Positions 7,549 through 16,791 of a DNA stretch of 64,000 bases are shown here, piece after piece. The number at the start of each line of letters is the position of its first letter. Position 1 is the stretch's first letter. Source of the DNA: Deltaproteobacteria bacterium (GTDB lineage: Bacteria; Myxococcota; Kuafuiibacteriia; Kuafuiibacteriales; Kuafuiibacteriaceae); the NCBI GenBank assembly GCA_020632995.1, contig JACKEN010000002.1:310001-374000 (forward strand). The letters are read 5' to 3'. Made by a program: the position numbers and the translations under genes. The notes beneath the pieces are model-generated. The model did no database searches. It was not told the origin of the DNA and was given only the letters and a program-made list of their open reading frames with translations.

Positions 7549-8327
7549 GCGCCCCGAAGGGGGTGGCGCTCCTGCGGGTGGTGGCGGTGACCGCCGCGGT
7601 CTACGTCGCGGTGATGGTGCTCGCGGCGGTGGCCATCACCGCCCTCGATGGGCCCGCCGAGCAAGTCACCTTGCGCGGCCTGGTGGTCGGGGTGACGGTG
7701 TCCTCGCTCGGGCTCGCGGGGGCCGCGCTCCTCATGGGAGGGCGGGCGGCGGTGGCGCGGCTTCGACTGGTCCGGGTCGCCCCGCTCGACGCGGTGGTGG
7801 TGGGGCTCGGCACCCTCGGCCTGGGGTCGGCGCTGGACGCCCTGGTGTTCCTCCTGGGCCTGCGCGAGCGGGGGGTCCTGGGCCGGATGCACGAGCTCCT
7901 CGGGGCCCTCGGCGGAGGCGAGCAGCTGGCGATGGCCTTGTTCGTAGGCCTGTTGCCCGGGCTGGGTGAGGAGCTGTTCTTCCGGGGCTACGTCCTCCGC
8001 AAGCTGGCTTTCACGGAGGGGGTGCTACTGTCGGTGGGGGCGAGCGCGGCGCTCTTCGGGTTGTTCCACACTGACGTGGTGCAGAGCCCGGCCGCCGCGC
8101 TGGTCGGGGTGTACCTCGCGCTGATGGTGCTCCACACCGGGTCGCTGTGGACGGGGGTGGTGGCCCACGCCCTGAACAACATGGGGGCGACGCTGATGGC
8201 GGGGGCGACCTACACCCCGCTGAGCGCGGGCGCGGTGCTCGGGCTGGGGTTGGTGTGCGCGCTCGGGGCGGCCCGCTTCATCCGGGGCCGGCGCGGGGCG
8301 GCGCTGCCCCCCGCGACGCCATGGTGA
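7545..8327 (+). CDS. CPBP-family intramembrane metalloprotease (CAAX protease-like)
   Basis: 260 residues, with about seven or eight hydrophobic helices. The family motifs are present: EELFFRG (motif 1, EExxxR), FGLFH (motif 2, FxxxH) and HALNN (motif 3, HxxxN-type). These residues form the metal site of the Rce1/Abi family in the membrane. Relatives cleave prenylated proteins or peptides; the bacterial substrates are mostly unknown, and some members give self-immunity to bacteriocins. The GTG start overlaps the stop of the preceding gene by 4 nt, so the two are probably co-translated. The carboxypeptidase gene follows after 1 bp. Confidence 0.85.
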   Translation: MSAPKGVALLRVVAVTAAVYVAVMVLAAVAITALDGPAEQVTLRGLVVGVTVSSLGLAGAALLMGGRAAVARLRLVRVAPLDAVVVGLGTLGLGSALDALVFLLGLRERGVLGRMHELLGALGGGEQLAMALFVGLLPGLGEELFFRGYVLRKLAFTEGVLLSVGASAALFGLFHTDVVQSPAAALVGVYLALMVLHTGSLWTGVVAHALNNMGATLMAGATYTPLSAGAVLGLGLVCALGAARFIRGRRGAALPPATPW

Positions 8328-8328
8328 T

Positions 8329-9840
8329 ATGACGTCCCCGATGGCGAAGCACGAGGCGCTGCTGCCCCACATGCAAGAGATCGCAGACCTGGACGCGGTG
8401 CTCGGTCTGCTCTCCTGGGACGAGGAGACCTACGCGCCGGCCGGGGCCCGCGCGGGGCGGGGGCTCCAGACCGCCACCCTCGAGGGGCTGAAGCACCAGC
8501 GGCTCACCCGCCCCGAGCTGGGTGACCTGATCGAGGCGGCCCTCGCCGACCCGTCCGTGACCGGCACCGACCGGGTGATGGTGGAGCGCTTCAGGCGCAC
8601 CCGCAGCCTGGCCACCCGGGTGCCCGAGGCCCTGGTGAAGGCCCTGGCCGAGGCGCGCTCGCTCGCGATGGCGGCCTGGGGGAAGGCCAAGAACAGCGAC
8701 GACTTCAAGGCGTTCGGGCCCCACCTCGAGCGGGTGGTCTCGCTGACCCGGCAGCGGGCCGAGGCGCTCGGGAGCCCCACCGACGAGCTGTACGACGCGC
8801 TCCTCGACGAATACGAGCCCGGGACCACCGCGGCCACCCTGCGCCCGGTCTTCGCCGAGCTCCGCGGCGCCCTGGTCCCGATCGTCGAGGCGATCGCGGG
8901 CGCGCCGCGGCCCGACACCTCGTTCCTCGAGCAGCGCTTCTCGAGCGAGGCGCAGTGGCAGTTCACCTTGCGGTTGCTGGAGGACCTGGGCTTCGACATG
9001 CAGCACGGGCGCCAGGACCGCTCCGCCCACCCCTTCACCGGCTCGGTGGGCCAAAAGGACGTGCGGGTCACCACCCGCATCGACGAAGAGAACCCGATCA
9101 GCGCCATCTTCTCCACCATCCACGAGTGCGGGCACGGGCTCTACGAGCAGGGCTTCGCGCCCGAGCACCACCGCACCCCGCTCGGCGTGGCCCCCAGCAT
9201 GGGCATCCACGAGGGGCAGTCGCGCCTGTGGGAGAACCAGGTGGGGCGGAGCCGGGCGTTCTGGCAGCGCTACCTGCCGATGATGAAGACCTACTTCCCC
9301 GGCACCCTGGACGGCGTCGACCTCGACACCTTCTACCGCGCGGTGAACGTGGTGGAGCCCTCGCTGATCCGCACCGAGGCGGACGAGGTGACGTACAACC
9401 TGCACATCCTCCTGCGCTTCGAGCTGGAGCAAGCCCTGTTGACGGGGGACCTCCAGGTGGACGACCTCCCCGGCGTCTGGCGGGAGCGGATGCAGCGCGA
9501 CCTCGGCATCCAGTCCGAGGGCGACACCGAGGGGTGCCTGCAGGACATCCACTGGGCGTGGGGCGCCATCGGCTACTTCCCGACCTACACCCTCGGCAAC
9601 CTCTACGCGGCCCAGATCATGGCGACCTTCGAGGCCGCCGATCCCAACGTCTGGGCCGACGTAGCGGCCGGGCGCTTCGCGCCGCTGTTGGCCTGGCTGC
9701 GAGAGAAGATCCACCGCCGCGGCTACACCGCCTGGGCGGGCGACATCATGGCCGACGCGGTCGGCGCCCCGCTGCAGGTGGCGCCGCTGGTGAGGTACCT
9801 GAAGGGCAAGTTCGGGCCCTTGTACGGCTTGAGCTTGTAG
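8329..9840 (+). CDS. Carboxypeptidase Taq family metallopeptidase (M32)
   Basis: 503 residues, the usual M32 length, almost all helical. The zinc motif HECGH lies in TIHECGHGLYEQGF, with the downstream Glu region GIHEGQSRLWEN. The further family blocks DEVTYNLHILLRFELE and HWAWGAIGYFPTYTLGN are present. These cytoplasmic enzymes remove C-terminal residues from peptides. ATG 8329 is used; ATG 8341 is a possible alternative. The gene follows the CPBP gene with a 1-bp gap and ends in front of a long hairpin with a T run that should terminate transcription. Confidence 0.93.
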   Translation: MTSPMAKHEALLPHMQEIADLDAVLGLLSWDEETYAPAGARAGRGLQTATLEGLKHQRLTRPELGDLIEAALADPSVTGTDRVMVERFRRTRSLATRVPEALVKALAEARSLAMAAWGKAKNSDDFKAFGPHLERVVSLTRQRAEALGSPTDELYDALLDEYEPGTTAATLRPVFAELRGALVPIVEAIAGAPRPDTSFLEQRFSSEAQWQFTLRLLEDLGFDMQHGRQDRSAHPFTGSVGQKDVRVTTRIDEENPISAIFSTIHECGHGLYEQGFAPEHHRTPLGVAPSMGIHEGQSRLWENQVGRSRAFWQRYLPMMKTYFPGTLDGVDLDTFYRAVNVVEPSLIRTEADEVTYNLHILLRFELEQALLTGDLQVDDLPGVWRERMQRDLGIQSEGDTEGCLQDIHWAWGAIGYFPTYTLGNLYAAQIMATFEAADPNVWADVAAGRFAPLLAWLREKIHRRGYTAWAGDIMADAVGAPLQVAPLVRYLKGKFGPLYGLSL

Positions 9841-9854
9841 GCGGCGGAGGAATG

Positions 9855-9972
9855 GTTCGACCACGTCCACGCTCACGCTCACGACCACGACCGGACACCC
9901 GGCGGCGTTGGGTGATGGCTGCATCCGGATCGTGGTCGTGGTCGTGATCGTGGTCGTGGTCGAACACTTTTT
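9855..9972 (+). terminator. Long-arm intrinsic terminator built of GTGGTC repeats
   Basis: Left arm 9855-9895 and right arm 9924-9965 are nearly perfect inverted repeats (about 36 of 41 positions pair, one indel), separated by 28 nt. Both arms consist of CGTGGTC / GACCACG units. The right arm is followed directly by TTTTT (9968-9972), so the structure works as a Rho-independent terminator for the carboxypeptidase gene. It also separates that gene from the convergent Cys-rich lipoprotein gene, whose stop codon begins at 9972. Confidence 0.7.
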
Positions 9973-11729
9973 CAGTTCGGGAGACAGACCCCTACGATGG
10001 TGCCGGTGACCGGCCCGGTGAGGGGGCGGCAGCGGCCGCCGCCCGGGAGCACGCCGCAGTCGGCGTCGCGGCAGCACAGGGTGGAGCACTTCATCGGGCT
10101 GTTCATCACCGCGGGGTCGGTGGGGGCGCAGATCTCCGAGTCGCATTGGTTGGCCGCGGTGCAGGTCGCGCCGAGGGCGGCGCTGCCGGAGGTGGCGCTC
10201 TTGTTCAGGCAGATCTTCACCACGGTGTCGGCGGCGAGGTCGTAGACCCCGCAGTTCTGCGTGGCGCCGCAGTCGGCGTCGGAGCAGCACTGCTGGGCGC
10301 AGACGCTGGTGTAGCGGCTGCAGATACCGGAGCGGCAGTTGCCGTTCTGGGCGCAGGCGGCGCCGGTGGCGGAGCCGCTGCCGGGGTCGTAGCAGAGGCT
10401 GTCGAAGACGTTGTTGCCGGCGGCGTCGGTGTGCTCGTAGGCCCAGCAGTTCCCGCCGAAGCTCGCGCAGTCTCCGTTGCGGGAGCAGGTCTCGATGCAC
10501 TGGCTCTGCCCGGTGTTGCACCAGCCGCTCTGGCAGGTGTTGGTGGTGGTGTTGCAGAGCCCGCCGGAGCGGGTGTCCCAGGTGGCGGGCGGGGTGGTGA
10601 GGTTCTCGCCCAGGCAGAAGCTCATCCCGCCCAGGTCGCCGCAGGTGAAGTTCAGCGGGCACTGGCTGGTGGCCCCGCAGGGGGTGGAGCACACGCTGAG
10701 CGAGGTGGCGTTGATGGTGAGGCCGAGGCAGAGCCCGGTGGCGCACTGGTCGTCGTCGAGGCAGGCGTCGCCGAGGGGCAGGTTACCTTGCAGGCAGCGG
10801 CCGGTGGTGGTGTTGCAGACCTGGGGGGCCACGCAGCCCGGGCTCCCCGCCGCGTCGCAGCGGAGGGTGCAGGAGTTGTTGACGCAGATCTCGTCCGCGC
10901 CCGTGCAGTCGGCGTCGAGCTGGCAGGCGTTGGGGTCGACGTTGGAGCAGCGCCCGGTGGGGGCGTCGCAGAAGGGGGTGGCCCCCGAGCACTGGATGCC
11001 GCCCGCCTGGCCGCAGCCGGGCACGCACTGGTTCGACTCGCACACCGTCATGGGCGGGCTGCACTCGGAGTCCTGGGTGCAGCTGGTCTGCACCACCACG
11101 CAGCGCCCGGTGTTGGTGTCGCAGATCTCGCCCGCCTGACAGAGGGTGGTGTCGAGGGCGCACCCGAAGACGCAGCTGTTGGCGATGCAGATCTGGGTGG
11201 GCGGGTTGCAGTCCGAGTCCTGCTGACAGTTCTGGTTCGGGTCCACGCAGTGCCCGGTGGCGGAGTCGCAGACCAGGCCGCCGGTGCACGGCAGGCCGTC
11301 GGGCTGCTCGCAGCCCTTCACGCACTGCATCGCCACGCATATGTCGATCGGCGGGGTCCCGCACTCCGTGTCGACCGTGCAGGGGCCGGTGTGCACGCCG
11401 CCGTCGGTCTCGACCCCGCCGTCGGCGGTCACGGTGCTGGTGCCCGCGTCGGCGGTCACCCCCGCGTCCGGATCGCCGATCGTGATGGTGAGGCACCTGT
11501 GGCTGTTCTGATCGCAGTACTCGCCGAGCGCGCACTGCTCATCGTTCTGGCAGCCCTGCTGCTGGATCGTCTGACAGGACCCGGAGATGCAGGTCTCCCC
11601 CAAGACGCAATCCCGGTTGCTCTGGCAGGAGCCGGCGCCGCTGCCGGAGCACCCCGACAGCAGCGCGATCAGCGCGGTGGTGGAGAGGAAGGCCGCGGTG
11701 CGCGCTCCACGTCGCAGTCCCGTGTCCAT
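9972..11729 (-). CDS. Cysteine-rich repeat lipoprotein, myxobacterial type
   Basis: 585 residues. A signal peptide ends in a lipobox (ALLSGCSG), so the protein should be lipidated and exported. The mature part has over 60 Cys in repeats of the form C-x-x-D-x-x-C-...-C-...-C, for example DNQNCQQDSDCNPPTQIC-like and CTQDSECSPPMTVC, separated by phrases such as CDxxTGRC. This pattern matches the myxobacterial disulfide-rich repeat and indicates an extracellular, disulfide-stabilised rod. A short Thr/Ala/Gly/Asp spacer (about 95-120) lacks Cys. Function is unknown; surface display or adhesion is plausible. No other ATG lies near the start, and the AGGA before ATG is very close. Confidence 0.75.
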   Translation of the reverse strand: MDTGLRRGARTAAFLSTTALIALLSGCSGSGAGSCQSNRDCVLGETCISGSCQTIQQQGCQNDEQCALGEYCDQNSHRCLTITIGDPDAGVTADAGTSTVTADGGVETDGGVHTGPCTVDTECGTPPIDICVAMQCVKGCEQPDGLPCTGGLVCDSATGHCVDPNQNCQQDSDCNPPTQICIANSCVFGCALDTTLCQAGEICDTNTGRCVVVQTSCTQDSECSPPMTVCESNQCVPGCGQAGGIQCSGATPFCDAPTGRCSNVDPNACQLDADCTGADEICVNNSCTLRCDAAGSPGCVAPQVCNTTTGRCLQGNLPLGDACLDDDQCATGLCLGLTINATSLSVCSTPCGATSQCPLNFTCGDLGGMSFCLGENLTTPPATWDTRSGGLCNTTTNTCQSGWCNTGQSQCIETCSRNGDCASFGGNCWAYEHTDAAGNNVFDSLCYDPGSGSATGAACAQNGNCRSGICSRYTSVCAQQCCSDADCGATQNCGVYDLAADTVVKICLNKSATSGSAALGATCTAANQCDSEICAPTDPAVMNSPMKCSTLCCRDADCGVLPGGGRCRPLTGPVTGTIVGVCLPN

Positions 11730-11794
11730 TCCTAACGTTTATGCGCCGCGGCGTACATCGTCCCATCAGTCATCGGACTGACGAGCGCGGGTCG

Positions 11795-13081
11795 TCACAG
11801 GTCGCCCAGCGCGCCCCGGGCCGCCTCGACGGTGCGCTCGATGTCCTCCGCGGTGTGGGCGAGCGACACGAACCAGGCCTCGTAGCCGCTGGCCGGCAGG
11901 TAGATCCCGCGCTCCAGCATCCCGTGGAAGAACTTCTTGAACTTCTCGTGGTCGCAGGCCCGGACCTCCTCGAAGTTCCGCACCGGCCGCCCGTCGTTGA
12001 AGAACAGGGTGAGCATCGAGCCCACCCGCTGGATCCGCCCGCTCACCCCCGCGCTCTGGAGCGCGTCGGTCAGCCCCGCCTCGAGGCCCTTGCAGGTCTT
12101 CTCGAGCTGGTCGTAGGTCCCCGGCGCCCCGAGGGCCTGCAGGGTCTTGAGGCCCGCCGCCACCGCGCACGGGTTCCCGCTCAGGGTGCCGGCCTGATAG
12201 ATCGGGCCGGCCGGGGCGACCTGGTCCATGAGGTCGGCGCGACCGCCGTACGCGGCCATCGGCATCCCGCCGCCGATGATCTTGCCGAAGGCGGACAGGT
12301 CGGGGGTGATCCCCAGGAGGCCCTGGGCCCCGGCCGGGTGGACCCGGAACCCGGTCATCACCTCGTCGAAGATCAGCACCGCGCCGTGCGCCTTGGTGAC
12401 CCGGCGCAGGGTCTCGAGGAACTCGGAGGCGGGCGGGATGACGCCCATGTTCCCGGTGATCGGCTCCACGATCACCGCCGCGATCTCGTCCCCGCGCGCC
12501 TCGAAGAGGGCGGTGAGGGCGTCGGCGTCGTTGTAGGGCAGGGTGATGGTGTGCTTGGCGAAGTCCGCCGGCACCCCGGGGCTGTCGGGCAGGTCGAAGG
12601 TCGCCACCCCCGAGCCCGCCTTCACGAGCAGGTAGTCGGCGTGGCCGTGGTAGCAGCCCTCGAACTTCACGATGTCGTCGCGCCCGGTCGCCCCGCGGGC
12701 CACCCGGATCGCGCTCATGGTGGCCTCGGTCCCGGAGGAGACCAGGCGCACCCGCTCCACGCTCGGCACCCGCTGGACCACCAGCTCGGCCATCTTGACC
12801 TCGGCCTCGGTGGGGGCGCCGAAGCTCGAGCTGCGCTCGATCGCCACCTTGGCCGCCTCCACCACGCTCGGCTCGGCGTGGCCCAGGATCATCGGGCCCC
12901 ACGAGCCCACGTAGTCGAGGTAGCGGTTCCCGTCCGCGTCCCACAGGTTGGCCCCCTGGGCCTTGGTGATGAAGGGGGGGACCCCGCCCACCGCGCGGAA
13001 GGCGCGGACCGGGCTGTTGACGCCGCCCGGGATCACGGCCTGGGCGCGCTTGAGGAGCTCCGCGGAGCGTTCAGTCTTCAT
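11795..13081 (-). CDS. hemL: Glutamate-1-semialdehyde 2,1-aminomutase
   Basis: 428 residues, the full family length. This PLP enzyme converts glutamate-1-semialdehyde to 5-aminolevulinate, the second step of the C5 route to haem and other tetrapyrroles, in the cytoplasm. Diagnostic blocks are PGGVNSPVRAF near the N-terminus, GSWGPMILGHA, FEGCYHGHADYLLVKAGSG, the LIFDEVMTGFR segment with the PLP-contacting Asp, and the Schiff-base lysine K267 in SAFGKIIGGGMP. The gene stands alone: it is convergent to no gene downstream on its strand and is divergent from the VIT/vWA lipoprotein gene, with 71 bp between. Confidence 0.97.
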   Translation of the reverse strand: MKTERSAELLKRAQAVIPGGVNSPVRAFRAVGGVPPFITKAQGANLWDADGNRYLDYVGSWGPMILGHAEPSVVEAAKVAIERSSSFGAPTEAEVKMAELVVQRVPSVERVRLVSSGTEATMSAIRVARGATGRDDIVKFEGCYHGHADYLLVKAGSGVATFDLPDSPGVPADFAKHTITLPYNDADALTALFEARGDEIAAVIVEPITGNMGVIPPASEFLETLRRVTKAHGAVLIFDEVMTGFRVHPAGAQGLLGITPDLSAFGKIIGGGMPMAAYGGRADLMDQVAPAGPIYQAGTLSGNPCAVAAGLKTLQALGAPGTYDQLEKTCKGLEAGLTDALQSAGVSGRIQRVGSMLTLFFNDGRPVRNFEEVRACDHEKFKKFFHGMLERGIYLPASGYEAWFVSLAHTAEDIERTVEAARGALGDL

Positions 13082-13152
13082 GGCCGGGCGAACCTACTTC
13101 ACCCCCCTTCGACGCGACAGACCCATTCTTCTCGCGGCGCGTTTCCACCATC

Positions 13153-16100
13153 ATGTCGCCCATGCCGCGAGGTGCGACCCGCGCTATCCTACTTTTCCTC
13201 ACGCTGTCCGGCGTGGCCGGCTGCGCGTCCCGGGGGGAGTACCCCCGGGCCCCCGAGTCGTCCGCCCCGCCCGATGATCCCGGGCCACCGGTGGCCGAGG
13301 CGGTGATGCCCGAGGCCGCCCCGGGCCCGGTGCCGGTGGACCAGCTCCGGGAGAGCTTCGCCGATCCCCAGGACGCCCGGCGCCCCCGGAACACGGTGCC
13401 CGGCCTCGCCGTCGACGCCCCCGCGGTCACCATCACCACCGGGGCGGCCGAGGCGGACGAGGCCCCGGTGGCGACCGCCGCCCCCCAGCCGACCGCGCCG
13501 CCCCCCGAGGCGCCCTCCGCGGTGGAGGAGGTGGTGGAGACGCGCACGACGTCCGACCGCGAGTCCAGCCGCCGCGCCAAGCCCACGAAGAGCAAGGTCA
13601 AGCGCGACGAGGCCCCACCACCGCCGCCCGAGCCCCCGCTCCCCCGCTTCGAGCCCCCGCCCGTGCCCAAGACGCCGGCCAAGGCGCTCGAGCAGAAGGA
13701 GCAAGCCCAGGACGCGCGCGTTGGCGAACTCTTCCAGCCGGAGCGCCCCGTCGAGAAGCCCCCCGCGTCCACGAGCCGAGCTGGCTCGGGTGACCAGGAG
13801 CTCGAGGGCAAAACGCGCAGCGGCGCGAAGCCCGGCGCCGCGGGCGGCCCCGCAACCCAGGCGCTCGACCTCGGCTCTGCGGTGCCCGACCAGGACGCCA
13901 AGCTCCGGCAGGCCAACGCGGCCGAGGACTCCACGGACCGCAAGGGCGCGGCGGACGACGCGGGCAAGCTCGAGCTCTTCGGCCGGGTCGGGCCCACCGG
14001 CGAGGCGGCGCCGGCCCGGCTCTTCACGAAGGACGCCACCCTGGCCGAGGGCGCGGTGCCGCTGCGGGCGGTGCGCGCGGTGCGCTACGTCCAGGGGGCG
14101 CGGGTGCACACCGTGCTCGACTACGTGTTCGAGAACACCACCGACCAGGTGCTGCAAGGCGACCTGCGCCTGGAGCTCCCCCCGGACGCCACCCCGTCCG
14201 GCTACGCGGTGTTCGACGGGGCCAAGGCCCCCGTATCGCGGGCCCGGCTCCTGCCGAGGCTGCCCGAGGGCTTCGTGCCCCCCACCGGGGCCGCCGCCAC
14301 CCCCGCCCGAAGCGCGGGCTCGGTCGCCTGGAGCGGTCGGGTCGACGCGGTGGTCCGAGCGGACGCCCAGGCCCGGGCGGCCGAGGAGGCGGCGGTGCGG
14401 GGAGGCGAGGATGCAGGCCTGGTTGCGTGGGGCGGGGGCCGGGCCTTCACCCAGCGGGTCCACCCGATCCCCGCGCATGGCCTCAAGCGGGTGGTGGTGC
14501 GCTACGACGCCCCGCTCCCCTTCGACGGCGCCCAGGCCCGGCTCGACCTCGGGCTGCCGGGGGCGGGGGAGGGCGTCAGCCGCGAGCAGCTCGTCTTCGT
14601 CGACGCCGCGCACGGCGCGGTGCTCGCCCACCCGCCCGGGGCGCGGGTCAAGAAGTATGGGGGTTGGGTGCGCCTGGACGTGGGCTACGGCGGGCCGGAC
14701 CAGGTGGTGACCCTGAAGGTGAGAGAAGCGCAGGCCGTCCTGCGCGGGAAGGACCCGCTGGTGGGCGAGGCCTTCTACGCCCGGGTGGCGCCCCCGGTGC
14801 GGGGCGAGGGGGCCCGGGGGACCGGCCGCGCGGTGTTCATGGTCGACACCTCGTTCTCGGTCTCCGACGCCGCGGCGGCCCGGCAGGCCGCCTTGCTCGA
14901 CGCGATCCTGGCCGGCGACCCGACCCTGGCCCAGTACGCGGTGATGCTCTTCGACGTGCGGGCGCGGTGGCTGCACGGCCTGGGCTACCGCCCCAACGAC
15001 GCCGGGCACCGGGCCGAGACCCGGGCCGAGCTGGCCAAGGCGTTCAGAGAGGGGGCGACCAGCCTCGACGCCGCGGCCCGAGCCCTCGAGCAGCAGCGGG
15101 GCTGGGCGGTGGACGGGGCCCCGACCACGGTGTTCCTGCTCTCGGACGGGCAGCTCACCTGGGGCGAGGACACCGCGAGCCGGATCTTCGCAACCAGCCC
15201 TGCGCTCAGGGAGGTCCGGGTGGTGGGGTACCGCTTCGACGGGGAGCCCTCCCGGGCCGAGCTGCTGAGCGCCCTCGCCCAGCGCACCGGCGGGCAGGTG
15301 GTGACGGTGCCGAGCCACGGCGACGTCGCGGCGGCGGCGCAAGCCCACCTGCGGGCGGGGGCCAGGCTGGTCTCGGTCAGCGTGACCGGCGCGCCGTCGG
15401 CGGATCTGGTGGTGGACGGGGCGCCGGCCGCGCTCTACCCCGGGCAGGTCCTCACGGTGGCGGGGCGGCTCCCCTCGGGCGGCGCCGCCGCGCTGGAGGT
15501 GACCTGGGAGGAGGGCGGGCAGCTCGCCCGGCACACCGTGCCCCTCGGCGGGGGCGGTGCGGACGCCCTCGCCGCCCCGGGCTGGGCCGACGCCTACGCC
15601 CGGCACCTGTGGGCGCAGCACGACCCGCGCCTCGACTCGCTCCTCGCCGGGCTCGGGGCCCACTTCGGGCTGGTGAACCCCCGGGCCGCGTTCGTGGTGG
15701 TCGCGGCGCCGCCCCCGGCCCCCGAGGTGCAAGGTATGTTGACGCAGCTCGCGGGTGCTGCCGAGGCCGCACGAGAGACCGACCGCCGGGGCGCGGAGGG
15801 GCTGGACACGTCCGCCCTCGCGCCCGACGTGCAGGCCTTCCTGCAGAGCCTGCGCCGGGTGACGGACGGCCTGCCGCCGCCGGACGCGGTGCCCCTCGTG
15901 TGGGCGCCGCACGCGGGCGGGGCGTCCCGGGCCGCGTCGGAGCGGGCCTACCGGGCCACCCGGCCGCTCCAGCCCGAGAACCTGGTGGTCTACGAGCGCA
16001 TCGCGCGGGTGCGGGCGCTCGCCGGGGACACCGCGGGGGCGCTCCGCGCGCTGTCCACCGCGGTCGAGGTGGATCCGCGGGAGCCGGCCACCTTGCGGCC

Positions 16101-16791
16101 GGTCGCCTACGCGCTGTTGGCCCTCGGGCAGGGCCGCGCGGCGGCCGAGGTCCTGGCCCGGGTGCGCGCGCTCCGGCCCTTCGAGCCCCAGGCCTACCTC
16201 GAGGAGGCGCTCGCGCTCGAGGCGGCGGGGCGCCCCGACGAGGCGGCGCTCCGCTACGAGCTGGTGCTGGCGCGCGGCTTCGCCCGCCACCAGGCCGAGG
16301 TGCGGTCCACCGCGGCCGCGCTCCTCGTGCGCCTGTTGCGCCGGCTCGACGAGGCGGGCCTCGTGGGTGGCGCCCACGCGAAGGTGACGCGCCGGCTCGC
16401 CCAGCTCGAGGCGCTGGATCCGGCGCTGGGCGAGGCGCCGGACCTGCTGGTCACCGCCCACTGGTCGCAGGACATGGTGGACGTGGATCTGTGGGCCTAT
16501 ACCCCGAGCGGGGAGCGGGTGGTGCCGGGCGGCCCGGCGCCGACCTCGGATCGCGGGCGCACCCCGTGGAACGTGGAGGACGGGCTGGGGCCCGAGCAAT
16601 ACCGCCTGCCCCAGGCCGCGCGGGGGGCCTACGACACCCTCGTGTACTATCGCCGCCGGGCCGCGCCGCGCGTCGCCGCGCCCGCCGCGGTGCTGGTGGC
16701 GCTGGATCGACGGGGGGCGCCGCGGCGCTTCCTCACCCGGCTCCTCACCGAGGAGGAGGCGGTGCTCATGCTGCGGACGGAGGTGTTCTGA
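13153..16791 (+). CDS. VIT and von Willebrand A domain lipoprotein with C-terminal TPRs
   Basis: 1212 residues. The signal peptide ends in a lipobox (LSGVAGCAS). Residues 25-270 are a Pro/Ala/Glu-rich, probably extended linker. A VIT domain occupies about 285-410 (VRYVQGARVHTVLDYVFENT). A vWA domain follows from about 560, with a complete metal-site start DxSxS (DTSFS, D565) and LLSDGQLTWG. TPR-like helices fill about 930-1100, and a small beta domain ends the protein (LLVTAHWSQDMVDVDLWAY, typical of secreted beta modules). VIT/vWA pairs are protein-contact modules; this one should sit on the cell surface or in the periplasm. ATG 13162 is an alternative start. The stop overlaps the next gene's ATG (TGATG). 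Confidence 0.82.
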   Translation: MSPMPRGATRAILLFLTLSGVAGCASRGEYPRAPESSAPPDDPGPPVAEAVMPEAAPGPVPVDQLRESFADPQDARRPRNTVPGLAVDAPAVTITTGAAEADEAPVATAAPQPTAPPPEAPSAVEEVVETRTTSDRESSRRAKPTKSKVKRDEAPPPPPEPPLPRFEPPPVPKTPAKALEQKEQAQDARVGELFQPERPVEKPPASTSRAGSGDQELEGKTRSGAKPGAAGGPATQALDLGSAVPDQDAKLRQANAAEDSTDRKGAADDAGKLELFGRVGPTGEAAPARLFTKDATLAEGAVPLRAVRAVRYVQGARVHTVLDYVFENTTDQVLQGDLRLELPPDATPSGYAVFDGAKAPVSRARLLPRLPEGFVPPTGAAATPARSAGSVAWSGRVDAVVRADAQARAAEEAAVRGGEDAGLVAWGGGRAFTQRVHPIPAHGLKRVVVRYDAPLPFDGAQARLDLGLPGAGEGVSREQLVFVDAAHGAVLAHPPGARVKKYGGWVRLDVGYGGPDQVVTLKVREAQAVLRGKDPLVGEAFYARVAPPVRGEGARGTGRAVFMVDTSFSVSDAAAARQAALLDAILAGDPTLAQYAVMLFDVRARWLHGLGYRPNDAGHRAETRAELAKAFREGATSLDAAARALEQQRGWAVDGAPTTVFLLSDGQLTWGEDTASRIFATSPALREVRVVGYRFDGEPSRAELLSALAQRTGGQVVTVPSHGDVAAAAQAHLRAGARLVSVSVTGAPSADLVVDGAPAALYPGQVLTVAGRLPSGGAAALEVTWEEGGQLARHTVPLGGGGADALAAPGWADAYARHLWAQHDPRLDSLLAGLGAHFGLVNPRAAFVVVAAPPPAPEVQGMLTQLAGAAEAARETDRRGAEGLDTSALAPDVQAFLQSLRRVTDGLPPPDAVPLVWAPHAGGASRAASERAYRATRPLQPENLVVYERIARVRALAGDTAGALRALSTAVEVDPREPATLRPVAYALLALGQGRAAAEVLARVRALRPFEPQAYLEEALALEAAGRPDEAALRYELVLARGFARHQAEVRSTAAALLVRLLRRLDEAGLVGGAHAKVTRRLAQLEALDPALGEAPDLLVTAHWSQDMVDVDLWAYTPSGERVVPGGPAPTSDRGRTPWNVEDGLGPEQYRLPQAARGAYDTLVYYRRRAAPRVAAPAAVLVALDRRGAPRRFLTRLLTEEEAVLMLRTEVF

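Noticed and set aside
9854..9862. GGTTCGACC, resembling a tRNA T-loop
   Set aside because: No cloverleaf can be built around it; it is part of the long terminator arm.
13189..16599. Long open frame on the minus strand opposite the VIT/vWA gene (over 1100 codons)
   Set aside because: It is His/Arg/Gly-rich with no recognisable domain and mirrors codon bias of the real gene; such shadow frames are common at this GC content. The same applies to the long frames opposite the phosphohexomutase, LuxR-type and hybrid-kinase genes.
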